The translations under genes and the position numbers were made by a program. This document shows, piece by piece, positions 9,290 through 17,235 of a stretch of DNA of 64,000 nt. The stretch's first letter is position 1; every line of letters starts with the position of its first letter. Origin of the DNA: MWBF01 sp040772005 (GTDB taxonomy: Bacteria > Chloroflexota > Anaerolineae > CG2-30-64-16). The notes below the pieces were generated by a model. That model ran no database searches, was not told the DNA's origin, and was given only the letters and a program-made list of their open reading frames with translations. The stretch spans positions 186,001-250,000 of the forward strand of contig JAXGYZ010000007.1 in NCBI GenBank assembly GCA_040772005.1, written 5' to 3'.

Positions 9290-9337
9290 TAGTTTGTATA
9301 TCATTCTTGTCAAAACTTTAAGGTTGAACAGGAAAAC

Positions 9338-9368
9338 AAAAAGGCGGTCGCTGGAGCGACCGCCTTTT
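9338..9368. terminator. Bidirectional rho-independent terminator
   Basis: A perfect 10-bp stem (GGCGGTCGCT at 9343-9352 and its complement at 9355-9364) is flanked by A-rich sequence on one side and TTTT on the other, so it can work on both strands. It lies just after the minus-strand secreted-protein gene and upstream of the exporter promoter. Confidence 0.85.
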
Positions 9369-9386
9369 CCGAGTACAAAGAAAGTA

Positions 9387-10388
9387 TTAGCGTCTGTGCC
9401 GTAGCGCTTCCGGCACAAAACGACTGAGGCCGGGCCGTCCCACCGCCACCGGGGCAGTTGGCCCGCCGGCACGCGCTATGGGCTGGAAAGTTACGCTGTA
9501 CCGGTGCAGGCTCTCGCCCATGCCGCCGCCGTTATAGAGCCACAGATTCCACACATAGGGCGTGCCCCTGGCGAATCCACCGGGCAGGCTGTTGAGCCGA
9601 CACGCACCCGTGTAGCCCACGCTCTTGTAGTACCAGGGCACATAATCTGCGCCGTCGAACAGGTTGAACTCGTAGTCGTCGCCGGGACTGTGGGGCCGCA
9701 CCTGCCAGGTGAAGGTGTAGGGGGTGTCGACAGTCGCGCCGTCAGCCGGCGCAGTCAGCACGACGTCGGCAATATCGAAGTTGCCGCCCCCTACGCGCTC
9801 GCCCTCCGTGTAGGCAAAGATGCTGAAGCTGCCCCACCACGCAAGCCGGTCGGTTGCCAGGGCGTTGCCGTTCGCGTTGTTCTCGAACAGCACGTAGTAC
9901 TCCTGGCCCGTCCTGAGCGCAGGCAGGTTCACGAACAGGTAATAGCCGCCCGCATCCGTCCTGACTGGTGGGCCCTGGGTGGTCTCACCCAGGGCAGTAT
10001 AGATCCGCAACACGAGATAAACGCCTTCGACAGGCTGGCCGTGCTGGGTGACGCGACCATAGATGCCCGCGGGGCCGTCAGGGGTCGCAGTTGCGGTCGG
10101 CGTGCGCGTGACCGTGGGCGCGAGTGTGGCCGTGGCAGTGGGGGTGCTGGAAGGCGTCGCGCTGGGCGTGCGCGTCACCGTGCCTGTCGCCGTGGCGGTT
10201 GGAGACGGCGCCGGCAGCGTACCGGCAGTGTAGAAGGCCAGCGGCAGATAGACGGCGCGCGGGGCCGAAGCGGTAGGATCCGGGGCCAGCCGGCCCACCG
10301 CAGGCCAGGCGAGCGACTGCTGCGGCGCACCGGCGACGGCCAACACCACCACGAATATGATGCCGAACAGAGCTCTATGCTTCACCAT
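9387..10388 (-). CDS. Secreted protein with Thr/Pro linker and carboxypeptidase-regulatory-like domain
   Basis: About 333 residues. An N-terminal signal-like helix (ALFGIIFVVVLAVAGAPQQSLA) is followed by a low-complexity Thr/Pro/Ala linker (about residues 60-105) of the kind common in secreted Chloroflexota proteins. A beta-rich segment (GIYGRVTQHGQPVEGVYLVL) resembles a carboxypeptidase regulatory-like/SdrD-B fold, and a C-terminal part with LTAPADGATVDTPYTFTWQV looks like an Ig-like or fibronectin-like module. No catalytic motif is visible. The start at 10388 overlaps the end of the upstream hydrolase gene by seven bases and begins right at the signal peptide. A surface or adhesive role is inferred from the architecture only. 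Confidence 0.75.
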   Translation of the reverse strand: MVKHRALFGIIFVVVLAVAGAPQQSLAWPAVGRLAPDPTASAPRAVYLPLAFYTAGTLPAPSPTATATGTVTRTPSATPSSTPTATATLAPTVTRTPTATATPDGPAGIYGRVTQHGQPVEGVYLVLRIYTALGETTQGPPVRTDAGGYYLFVNLPALRTGQEYYVLFENNANGNALATDRLAWWGSFSIFAYTEGERVGGGNFDIADVVLTAPADGATVDTPYTFTWQVRPHSPGDDYEFNLFDGADYVPWYYKSVGYTGACRLNSLPGGFARGTPYVWNLWLYNGGGMGESLHRYSVTFQPIARAGGPTAPVAVGRPGLSRFVPEALRHRR

Positions 10389-11179
10389 GAAATCTGCGTC
10401 CGCACCAGGTCGCTGCTCATGAGGGTCGGGCACCAGAACTTCTCGATGTACTCGATCACGAGACGGGTCCCCTCGTCGTGGCTGACGTACGGAGGACGGG
10501 CCGGGTTATACATCGTATCGGTCAGGTCGCGCACCAACGCCACCGGGACCCCGCGGCGCACAAGCGCCTTGACGCCGAAGGGCCGGTTGAGGACGCACAT
10601 GTTCGTGTGGACGCCCAGGATAAGCGCCTGGCGGATGTCGTGCGCAGCGAGGTACGCGCAGATCTCGTCACCGTCGTCGGAGATGCCGTCGCGCGCCTCA
10701 TCGATTTCGATGGCCAGGTGTTGACGCGTCCAGGCCGGCCACCAGGGCGGCTCGCCCGTATCCGAGCCGCCGTCGCTATCATCGATGGGCAGCGCCGGAT
10801 CGGCCTGCGCCTCCGGCACGGGTACGGCATCCGGCGCCACGCCGTCCGGCACATCTTCGGCTTCCGGCGCGGATGCGTACTGCGCCATGCGCTCACGCGC
10901 CGGTGACCCGGCGTAGAAGCCCAGCGTCTCCGATGGCGCGTGGATGATGTGTGCGCCCTGCTGCCGCGCGGCACAAATGACCTCGTTCATACGCGGAGCC
11001 ATCTCCGCCACCCGTTCCATCGCGCCGCGCGCCCAGTGCGCATCCCACATGTCGCAGATGATCAACGCGACCGCCTCAGCAGGCAGGGCGCGTACCTCGG
11101 TATGGGTCTGCCAGACGGCCCAGCCGCGCGCGTTCGTTGTCAGGGCCTGCTTGTGCAGGTGCAAGGTTAGCAGGGACAT
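10382..11179 (-). CDS. Isochorismatase-like cysteine hydrolase
   Basis: About 265 residues. The fold signature is clear: VALIICDMWDAHW with the catalytic-type Asp near residue 45, and ALILGVHTNMCVLNRPFGVKALVRRG with the nucleophile-type Cys in TNMC. A central Asp/Pro-rich insertion (about residues 120-160) separates the two halves, and the lysine of the usual Asp-Lys-Cys triad cannot be placed with certainty. Such proteins hydrolyse amides or vinyl ethers; the substrate is not predictable. The start at 11179 is backed by GGAG upstream. It precedes the secreted-protein gene with a 7-base overlap and follows glmS by 38 bp on the same strand. Confidence 0.82.
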   Translation of the reverse strand: MSLLTLHLHKQALTTNARGWAVWQTHTEVRALPAEAVALIICDMWDAHWARGAMERVAEMAPRMNEVICAARQQGAHIIHAPSETLGFYAGSPARERMAQYASAPEAEDVPDGVAPDAVPVPEAQADPALPIDDSDGGSDTGEPPWWPAWTRQHLAIEIDEARDGISDDGDEICAYLAAHDIRQALILGVHTNMCVLNRPFGVKALVRRGVPVALVRDLTDTMYNPARPPYVSHDEGTRLVIEYIEKFWCPTLMSSDLVRTQISW

Positions 11180-11217
11180 GGGGCTCCGCTCCATGGATGG
11201 CGCGTCGCTTGTTCACG

Positions 11218-13065
11218 TTACTCGACCGTCACGCTCTTCGCCAGGTTGCGCGGCTGGTCGACATCCGCGCCGCGGCGCACCGCGATGTAATAGGCCAGCA
11301 GTTGCAGCGGGATGACCGCAAGCACGGGCGTCAGCAGGTCGGACGCGCGCGGGATGCGCAACACATGGTCGGCCTTCGTCGCGATGAAGTCGTCGCCCTC
11401 GTTCGCCACGGCGATGACGATGCCCCCACGCGCCTTGACCTGCTCGATCTGACTGATCATCTTATCGTAGACGTGATCCTGCGGCGCGATCGCAACCACC
11501 GGCATGTTCTCGTCGATCAACGCGATGGGGCCGTGCTTCATCTCGCCCGCGGGATAACCTTCTGCGTGGATGTAGCTGATTTCCTTGAGCTTGAGCGCGC
11601 CTTCGAGCGCAATCGGGAAGTTGCTGCCCCGGCCCAGGTACAGGAAGTTGGTGTAATGGAAGAAGGTCTGCGCCAGCCGGCGGTACTCCGCTTCGTTCGC
11701 CGGGTCGAGCACCCGGCCGACGAGGTCGGGCAGCGCGGCGAGGTCGTCCAGGAGCTTGCGGCGTTCCTCAACCGGAACTGTGTTGCGCAGCGCCGCCAGA
11801 TGGACGGCCAGGAGGTACTGGTCCACGACCGAGGCGGTAAACGCCTTCGTGGACGCGACACCGATCTCCGGGCCGGTGTGCATGTAGATGATACTGTCAG
11901 CCATGCGCGCGGCTGCGCTGCCGATAACGTTGACGATGGCCGCGAGATGCGCACCGTGCTCACGCCCCTCTTCCAGCGCGGCCAGCGTATCGACTGTCTC
12001 ACCCGACTGTGTAATGGCCAGCATCAGCGTACGCTCGTCCAGCACCGGGTCGCGGTAGCGGAATTCCGACGCGTATTCCACCCGCACGGGCAGCCGCGCC
12101 AGCCGCTCGAACATGAACGCGCCGACCAGCTCCGAATGGAACGATGTGCCGCAGGCCACGCTGACGACCTGGTTCAGGTCGCGCGCCTGCGCTGCGGTCA
12201 GCGTAAGCTGTTCCAGGTAGACTTCGCCTGTTCCCAGGTCGACGCGCCCGCGAATGGTGTCGGTCAGCGAGTTCGCCTGCTCGTAGATCTCTTTTTGCAT
12301 GAAGTGCTTGTACTCGCCCTTCGCTGCAGAGATGGGATCCCACGGGATGACCTGGACGGTGGGCTGGAAGGTCCGGCCGTCCAGCGTGCTGAAGCTCGCG
12401 CCGCCGCGCGTGATGACGGCCATCTGGCGATTCTCGAGGAAGACCATGCGCCGGGTGTGTTCGAGGATGGCGGGCATGTCGGAAGCAACAAACATCTCTC
12501 CCTCGCCGAAGCCGACGGCCACCCCACCCGCGTTGCCCAGCCGTGCGGCAACCAGGGTCTCGGGCTCGCGATGGCTGAGTGCCACGATCGCGCTCGGCCC
12601 GCGCAGCGCCGCCAGCGCCAGCCGGACAGCCTCGGCCAGCGTCCGATCATGGGTGTAGTGCAGCCCGACCAGGTGGGCAATGACCTCCGTGTCGGTGTCC
12701 GACTGGAAGGCGATGCCCTCGGCTTCGAGCTCCGCACGCAGCTCGCGGAAGTTCTCCACAATGCCGTTCTGGACGATGACGAGTTGCCCGCTGGCATCCA
12801 TGTGCGGGTGCGCGTTGCGTTCGCTCGGCTTGCCGTGCGTGGCCCAGCGTGTGTGCCCGACACCTGCCTGACCGGCCACGGGTGACTGCTCCAGGCACGC
12901 GCGCAGGTTGTTCAGCTTGCCCACATCCCGGCGCACAGCGATCTCCCCTGCCTGGATGACCGCAATGCCCGCCGAGTCATATCCCCGATATTCCAGCCGT
13001 TGCAAGCCGTCCAGGATGACCTGGGCTGCGTTGCGCGGGCCGATGTAACCGACAATGCCACACAT
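11218..13065 (-). CDS. glmS: Glutamine-fructose-6-phosphate aminotransferase (isomerizing)
   Basis: 615 residues, the usual length. It makes glucosamine-6-phosphate from fructose-6-phosphate and glutamine, the entry step to UDP-GlcNAc for peptidoglycan and glycans. The protein starts MCGIVGYIG, so Cys2 becomes the N-terminal nucleophile of the glutaminase domain (about 1-230, with VGHTRWATHGKPSERNAHPH). Two SIS sugar-isomerase domains follow (SGETVDTLAAL near residue 352; GRGSNFPIALEGALKLKEI near 480). The C-terminus NLAKSVTVE is the conserved closing tail. The sequence upstream holds GGGAGC near the ATG. No glmS ribozyme is evident in the 187 bp upstream, which are occupied by two repeat elements. 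Confidence 0.97.
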   Translation of the reverse strand: MCGIVGYIGPRNAAQVILDGLQRLEYRGYDSAGIAVIQAGEIAVRRDVGKLNNLRACLEQSPVAGQAGVGHTRWATHGKPSERNAHPHMDASGQLVIVQNGIVENFRELRAELEAEGIAFQSDTDTEVIAHLVGLHYTHDRTLAEAVRLALAALRGPSAIVALSHREPETLVAARLGNAGGVAVGFGEGEMFVASDMPAILEHTRRMVFLENRQMAVITRGGASFSTLDGRTFQPTVQVIPWDPISAAKGEYKHFMQKEIYEQANSLTDTIRGRVDLGTGEVYLEQLTLTAAQARDLNQVVSVACGTSFHSELVGAFMFERLARLPVRVEYASEFRYRDPVLDERTLMLAITQSGETVDTLAALEEGREHGAHLAAIVNVIGSAAARMADSIIYMHTGPEIGVASTKAFTASVVDQYLLAVHLAALRNTVPVEERRKLLDDLAALPDLVGRVLDPANEAEYRRLAQTFFHYTNFLYLGRGSNFPIALEGALKLKEISYIHAEGYPAGEMKHGPIALIDENMPVVAIAPQDHVYDKMISQIEQVKARGGIVIAVANEGDDFIATKADHVLRIPRASDLLTPVLAVIPLQLLAYYIAVRRGADVDQPRNLAKSVTVE

Positions 13066-13128
13066 GGGCGCTCCCGCATCAATTCAGGATCGCAGAAGTG
13101 GACTATGGCAGCGAGGGTGCACCCCTCC

Positions 13129-13161
13129 CCTTCCGCGTGGTCTGTGTATTCCGTGGTTGCC
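13129..13161 (-). repeat. Dispersed repeat, ACCACGGAAT type (copy 1)
   Basis: Read on the minus strand the core is ACCACGGAATACACAGACCA followed by CGCGGAAGG. Copies with the same core lie at 25499-25530 and 52480-52510. All three are on the minus strand downstream of a minus-strand stop codon. Confidence 0.7.
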
Positions 13162-13164
13162 CCC

Positions 13165-13253
13165 AGTGTCTATCCGAAAAGTCGTAGTCTAGGGCCTTGT
13201 GCCCGTTAGTACGCCCACAAGGGGCTATGCTACCCTTTTTTCGGATAGACACT
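13165..13253. mobile_element. 89-bp MITE-like palindromic element
   Basis: Perfect 16-bp terminal inverted repeats (AGTGTCTATCCGAAAA at 13165-13180 and its complement at 13238-13253) enclose a second imperfect inverted repeat (about 13192-13205 with 13211-13225). Nearly the whole element can therefore fold into one hairpin. It encodes nothing and its right end touches the plsC stop codon. No obvious target duplication is visible. A non-autonomous transposable element is inferred; no transposase with these ends is in the window. Confidence 0.65.
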
Positions 13254-13972
13254 CAGACGTCCGCCAACCACTTTGTCGCGTGGGCGTCAACGCCGACATA
13301 GTCGCCCCGCATATCCTCCGGCAGCAGCATGGCAAGCTGCGCCATGGCCTCGTCGGTCATCTCGCGCAGCATCTCCCGGCTGGCGCGACCCTCGGGCACG
13401 TCGGCCTCCCCCGTTGCCTTGCGCGGCCAACGATACCGGAACGGCTGCCCATAGGTGATCTGGATGAGCGGCCGGTTGAGCAGCGGGAAGTGCCAGTGAA
13501 ACTGCGGCGTGCCCTCCACCGCACAGGGGATCAGCCAGGCATCGGGCGCCTGTCGCGCCACAAACGCCAGGCCCTCTTTCGCGGTCTGGAGCTTGCCCGA
13601 CAGGCTCCGCGTGCCCTCCGGCGAGATCACGCTGATATCGCCGTCTGCCAGCACCTGCCATGTCGCCTTGAGCGCGGCCCGGTCCACAACCCCGCGCGTG
13701 ATGAAGATGACGTGATACCAGCGAAGCAACTGCCCCACCAGCGGCCACCGGCTGGCCTCGATTTTGGTCAGCGGCACTGCGTAGCGCGGCAGCTTGCCGC
13801 AGATCAGCACGGGATCGAGCCAGTGGATGTGGTTGTAATAGACGATGCCCGCGCCCTCAGGCGGGATGTTCTCCGCGCCCTGCACCCTGATACGGAGCAT
13901 CAGCCAGATCAGAAAGCGCAGGATCGCGCCGGTGATGTGGCGGCCAATGGGGATACGACGTTGACGCGACAC
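13253..13972 (-). CDS. plsC: 1-acyl-sn-glycerol-3-phosphate acyltransferase family protein
   Basis: About 239 residues. It is expected to transfer an acyl chain to lysophosphatidic acid at the membrane during phospholipid synthesis. The HX4D catalytic motif appears as NHIHWLDP, the substrate-binding motif as SPEGTRS, and LLRWYHVIFITRG and the late Pro-rich segment fit the PlsC family. One hydrophobic N-terminal stretch (AILRFLIWLMLRI) probably anchors it. The start is taken as GTG at 13972, which has GAGAGAGGG upstream; the TTG at 13987 would include that site in the gene. It follows the rluB-cmk fusion closely on the same strand. Its stop codon abuts the MITE-like element. Confidence 0.88.
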   Translation of the reverse strand: MSRQRRIPIGRHITGAILRFLIWLMLRIRVQGAENIPPEGAGIVYYNHIHWLDPVLICGKLPRYAVPLTKIEASRWPLVGQLLRWYHVIFITRGVVDRAALKATWQVLADGDISVISPEGTRSLSGKLQTAKEGLAFVARQAPDAWLIPCAVEGTPQFHWHFPLLNRPLIQITYGQPFRYRWPRKATGEADVPEGRASREMLREMTDEAMAQLAMLLPEDMRGDYVGVDAHATKWLADV

Positions 13973-13994
13973 GGTTCCCTCTCTCAACAGCCAG

Positions 13995-15554
13995 TCAGCG
14001 GGCCTGCGCCCGCGCGATGAGGCCTTTCACGCGTTCCAGGACCTGCTCGATCGTCAGGCCCGTGCTATCGACCAACACCGCATCTGGCGCAGCGGTCAGC
14101 GGCGCGTGCTGGCGGCTGGAGTCATACTCATCTCGGCGGCGGATATCGGCCAGCACCTGTTGGAACTCGGCCATCTCACCGCGCGCCAGGCGCTCGGCAT
14201 GACGCCGCCGCGCGCGCTCGGTCGGCGCCGCATCCAGGTAGATTTTGAGGTCGGCATCGGGCAGCACGACCGTGCCGATGTCGCGGCCGACCATGACGAC
14301 ACGGCCGGCCTCCCCGATGCGCCGCTGCTGGATGCGCATCGCTTCTCGCACTCCCGGATACGCAGAAACCGGCGATACGGCCTTCTCCACATCCGGTCGG
14401 CGCAGCTCAAGAGTGATATCCTGCCCGTCCACCATGACCGTGACATCACGGCCATCGTCTACGGTCGGCGCAGTCACCTCAATGCGCACGGACTCAGCCA
14501 GGGCCGTCACGGCATCTGCATCGTCCACCGGTATTCCGCGTGCCAGCGCGGCCACCGCCACGGCCCGGTACATGACACCGGTGTCGAAATATAGATACCC
14601 CAGTTCGCGCGCCAGCAGGCCACCGATCGTGCTCTTGCCCGACGCGGACGGCCCGTCGATGGCAATCATGCTGGGCATGGGCTTGACGCTCCTTCTTGCG
14701 GCCGTGGCTTCTGCATTGGCTGCCTCAACGGCGGTGAATGCCTCAGCCCGCAGCGCACGCACCTCACCCTCTGTCAGATCGCGCCACTTGCCCGGCCGCA
14801 GGTCACCCAACAAGAGCGACCCCATGCCGATGCGGATGACGCGCAGGGCCGGATGCCCAAGCAGCCCGACCATGCGCCGGATCTGGCGCTTGCGGCCCTC
14901 GCGCAAGGTGATCTTGAGCCAACTGGTGCGCGGTGCCTGTCGGAACCCTACACGCCCGCGGCCGGCTGCGCCACGTGGCGGCGCACCGTCACCCGTTGCG
15001 GGCCGGGCGGCTGGCCTGCGTCGCAGATAAGGCAGGGGCGGCTCACGCAGCAGCACCACTTTGGCGGGCAGCGTCGGCCCGTCATCCAGCATAATGCCGT
15101 GCTGCCAGCGGCGGATCTTGCGCTCGTCAGGCACACCCTCGACTTCAACCAGGTAAATCTTGGCGTGTTCGTAGCGCGGGTGGGTGAGGCGGAGGGCCAG
15201 CTCTCCGTCATTCGTCAGCAACAGCAGGCCCTCGCTGTCCTGATCCAGCCGGCCCACTGCATACAACCGCTCCGGCACCTCAACCAACTCCTGCCAGGAG
15301 GGATAGCCTGCGCGCGGGTCCGGACCGGAGAGATAGCCGGCGGGCTTGTGCAGCATGACGTAGCGCCGCGGCTCCATGCCGAGGGGCTTGCCGTCCACCG
15401 CGATACGGGCCGCCTCAGGATCGACGCGCGTCCCAAGTTCCGTGACCACGTGTCCGTCCACGGTCACCCGTCCGGCCAGGATCAGTTCCTCGCAGCTTCG
15501 TCGCGAGCCTAATCCAGCTTGAGCCAATACCTTTTGCAAACGTTCTTCCGGCAT
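13995..15554 (-). CDS. Fusion of 23S rRNA pseudouridine synthase (RluB/RsuA family) and cytidylate kinase
   Basis: 519 residues in one open frame. Residues 1-~60 are an S4 RNA-binding domain (RLQKVLAQAGLGSRRSCEELI). Residues ~65-255 are an RsuA/RluB catalytic domain with the Asp motif YAVGRLDQDSEGLLLLTND and the late motif EGRKRQIRRMVGLLGHP. A linker rich in Ala (EAANAEATAARRSVKP) leads to a complete cytidylate kinase (about 290-519): P-loop IAIDGPSASGKSTI, FDTGVMYRAVA, and VGRDIGTVVLPDADLKIYLDA. The two genes are commonly neighbours in bacteria, so a fusion is mechanistically reasonable. One half should modify 23S rRNA, the other phosphorylate CMP/dCMP. No internal stop or frameshift is visible, although an internal start before the kinase half (MPSMIAIDGPS) could also make the kinase alone. 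Confidence 0.9.
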   Translation of the reverse strand: MPEERLQKVLAQAGLGSRRSCEELILAGRVTVDGHVVTELGTRVDPEAARIAVDGKPLGMEPRRYVMLHKPAGYLSGPDPRAGYPSWQELVEVPERLYAVGRLDQDSEGLLLLTNDGELALRLTHPRYEHAKIYLVEVEGVPDERKIRRWQHGIMLDDGPTLPAKVVLLREPPLPYLRRRPAARPATGDGAPPRGAAGRGRVGFRQAPRTSWLKITLREGRKRQIRRMVGLLGHPALRVIRIGMGSLLLGDLRPGKWRDLTEGEVRALRAEAFTAVEAANAEATAARRSVKPMPSMIAIDGPSASGKSTIGGLLARELGYLYFDTGVMYRAVAVAALARGIPVDDADAVTALAESVRIEVTAPTVDDGRDVTVMVDGQDITLELRRPDVEKAVSPVSAYPGVREAMRIQQRRIGEAGRVVMVGRDIGTVVLPDADLKIYLDAAPTERARRRHAERLARGEMAEFQQVLADIRRRDEYDSSRQHAPLTAAPDAVLVDSTGLTIEQVLERVKGLIARAQAR

Positions 15555-15564
15555 GTTTCCCTGC

Positions 15565-16695
15565 TTACGGCCCGACCATGACCCTGAGCGGCACGGTCGC
15601 GACCACCTGATCGGCCAACATCCATTCCAGCGTGCCCACCGGCAACGTGCTCGTCAGCGGCACGGTGGCATCCAACCGGCGAACCGGCTGGAGCAGCGAC
15701 CACTGCCAGGCGGGCAGAAAGATAGCAGAAGACGCGGCGGAGTGCAAACGGTACAGGCGGTCTGCGGGGCCGGCTTCCCACGCCAACGCGTCATCCGGCA
15801 GCGCGACGGTGTTCCACTGCCATCCCGCCTCGGCAAAGTCCAACAGCGCGCGGGCATCTGCGTAGCGGCCGGTGCTGCCAAGAACCACGGCGACAATGCG
15901 ATGGCCGCTCCGGCTGACCGAGGCGACCAGGCACTCCCCGGCCTCATCGGTCGTGCCGGTCTTGATGCCATCCGCACCGGGATACACACCAAGCAGCTCG
16001 TTCGTATTTGTCAGATCGTGCCCGGCCACCTGAGCAGACTGCATGGCGACGATCTCCGCAAACACCGGATATTCCAGCGCGGCCCGCGCCATCGCCAACA
16101 GGTCCATCGCACTGCTGGTCATGCCCTCCGCATCGAGTCCGTGCGCATTGCCAAAGTGCGTGGCCGACAGGCCCATCCCCCCCGCTTCAGCGTTCATCAG
16201 CGCCACAAAATCGGCTTCGCTGCCCGCCACATACTCGGCAAGCGCGACCGCCGCGTCATTGCCCGATGCAATGAGCAGGCCGTGCAGCAGGTCGCGGACG
16301 GTCAGCGTCTCCCCAGCGACAAGCCCCATCCGGCTGCCCTCCATGCCCGCAGCCGTTGCGCTCACAACGACCGTCTCGTCGAGCGCGACGCGCCGCAGAG
16401 TGATGAGCGCGGTCATCAGCTTCGCCGTGCTGGCAGGCGGCCGGGGCTCGTCCGGTCGCAGCGCATACAACGTCTGCCCGGCATCCAGGTCCACCAGAAG
16501 GGCCGATGCCGCCGAAAGCTGGACGGGCTGCTTCGTTGCCATCAGCCGGGCGATGTCATCGGGCGCGAGGCGCAAGGGCGGGTATCCGCCGTCAGTAAGG
16601 ATGGGGGGACCGAAACCAGTGCAGAGCAGCACGAGGAGCAGGGCCAGGGGCAGGAAGGCATATCTGACACGGGAAGCGGCAAGCGCCGGCCTCAC
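15565..16695 (-). CDS. dacA: D-alanyl-D-alanine carboxypeptidase (peptidase S11, PBP5-like)
   Basis: About 376 residues. It trims the terminal D-Ala from peptidoglycan pentapeptides outside the membrane. All three serine-enzyme motifs are present: PPASTAKLMTAL (SxxK), ASGNDAAVAL (SxN) and DGIKTGTTDEAG (KTG). A signal peptide (YAFLPLALLLVLLCTGFG) sits about 12 residues from the preferred GTG start at 16695. The frame is open up to 16887, but that extension runs through a GC-rich palindromic repeat (16690-16754), has no signal-like character and overlaps the FmdB promoter, so it is rejected. The C-terminal part lacks a strong amphipathic anchor but has a late hydrophobic stretch. The rluB-cmk fusion follows 10 bp downstream. 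Confidence 0.9.
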   Translation of the reverse strand: MRPALAASRVRYAFLPLALLLVLLCTGFGPPILTDGGYPPLRLAPDDIARLMATKQPVQLSAASALLVDLDAGQTLYALRPDEPRPPASTAKLMTALITLRRVALDETVVVSATAAGMEGSRMGLVAGETLTVRDLLHGLLIASGNDAAVALAEYVAGSEADFVALMNAEAGGMGLSATHFGNAHGLDAEGMTSSAMDLLAMARAALEYPVFAEIVAMQSAQVAGHDLTNTNELLGVYPGADGIKTGTTDEAGECLVASVSRSGHRIVAVVLGSTGRYADARALLDFAEAGWQWNTVALPDDALAWEAGPADRLYRLHSAASSAIFLPAWQWSLLQPVRRLDATVPLTSTLPVGTLEWMLADQVVATVPLRVMVGP

Positions 16696-16754
16696 CCCCT
16701 CTGACTCCCCCCCTCCTGACCTCGACCAGGAAAGGGGAATCGAGGGTGAGGTCC
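16690..16754. repeat. GC-rich imperfect palindrome
   Basis: CCTCACCCCCTCTGACTCCC at the left and GAATCGAGGGTGAGG at the right form an imperfect inverted repeat around CCTCGACCAGG. It overlaps the start region of the carboxypeptidase gene and supplies the purine-rich stretch before its GTG. Confidence 0.45.
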
Positions 16755-16794
16755 CTGCCCTCGACGTGAAACGCGTCCTTCCTCCTCTGCGCAC

Positions 16795-16823
16795 TTGACG
16801 TATGGGCCCAAAAAGCCTAAAAT
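16795..16823 (+). promoter_or_regulatory. Sigma70 promoter of the FmdB-family gene
   Basis: TTGACG (16795-16800) and TAAAAT (16818-16823) are separated by 17 bases. Transcription would begin near 16830 and give a leader of about 56 bases before the ATG at 16886. Confidence 0.7.
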
Positions 16824-16885
16824 GAGAGCGGTCGTGCATCAACGTCACAGGTGCGGCGGCCCAATCGTTGTTCAAGGATACCCTC

Positions 16886-17128
16886 ATGCCGGTCTACGAA
16901 TATTACTGCGCAAGTTGCGAAAAACGGTTCGAGGCGATGCGCTCGATGAGCCAGGCCGATGCCCCGATGGACTGCCCGCGCTGCTCAACGCCCAACGCGC
17001 GCAAGGTGATCTCGGTTTTTGCCGCCATCTCTCGCGATGGCGGAGGCAGTCGCATGGTGGCGAGCAGCAGTTCCGGCGGCTGCGGTTCCTGCGCGGGCGG
17101 CCACTGCGCAAGCTGTGGCAGCCATTAA
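16886..17128 (+). CDS. FmdB-family zinc-ribbon protein
   Basis: 80 residues. The N-terminus MPVYEYYCASCEKRFE with two Cys pairs (CASC and CPRC) is the single-strand zinc ribbon of the FmdB/CxxC_CxxC_SSSS family. The Ser/Gly/Cys-rich C-terminus (GGCGSCAGGHCASCGSH) adds a second cluster of Cys and His residues. The start at 16886 has AAGGA 8 bases upstream; codons further up lack this. These small proteins are widespread, and a regulatory or metal-handling role has been proposed rather than proven. The gene stands alone on the + strand between minus-strand genes and has its own promoter and terminator. Confidence 0.88.
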   Translation: MPVYEYYCASCEKRFEAMRSMSQADAPMDCPRCSTPNARKVISVFAAISRDGGGSRMVASSSSGGCGSCAGGHCASCGSH

Positions 17129-17169
17129 CCTGCCCCCACATCCGGACGCCAGATTACGCGGTTACATAA

Positions 17170-17196
17170 CAAAGGGGCGCTGTTGAGCGCCCCTTC
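17170..17196. terminator. Terminator between convergent genes
   Basis: AAGGGGCGCT and AGCGCCCCTT form a 10-bp stem with a GTTG loop. On the minus strand it is followed by TGTTAT, on the + strand by CGCTG. It lies between the convergent FmdB and lipoprotein genes and could serve both. Confidence 0.7.
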
Positions 17197-17235
17197 GCTG
17201 TCCCAGGCGTCCTGAGCATTCCGCCGCCCACGCAT

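Noticed and set aside
8038..9321. 427-codon + strand frame opposite the exporter permease
   Set aside because: The minus-strand permease has helices, ribosome site and promoter; the + frame is His/Asp/Arg-rich without motifs.
13066..13128. glmS ribozyme upstream of glmS
   Set aside because: The region is short, mostly occupied further up by repeats, and lacks the conserved ribozyme core pattern.
16696..16887. N-terminal extension of the D,D-carboxypeptidase gene
   Set aside because: It would put about 64 polar residues before the signal peptide, runs through a palindromic repeat and overlaps the FmdB promoter.
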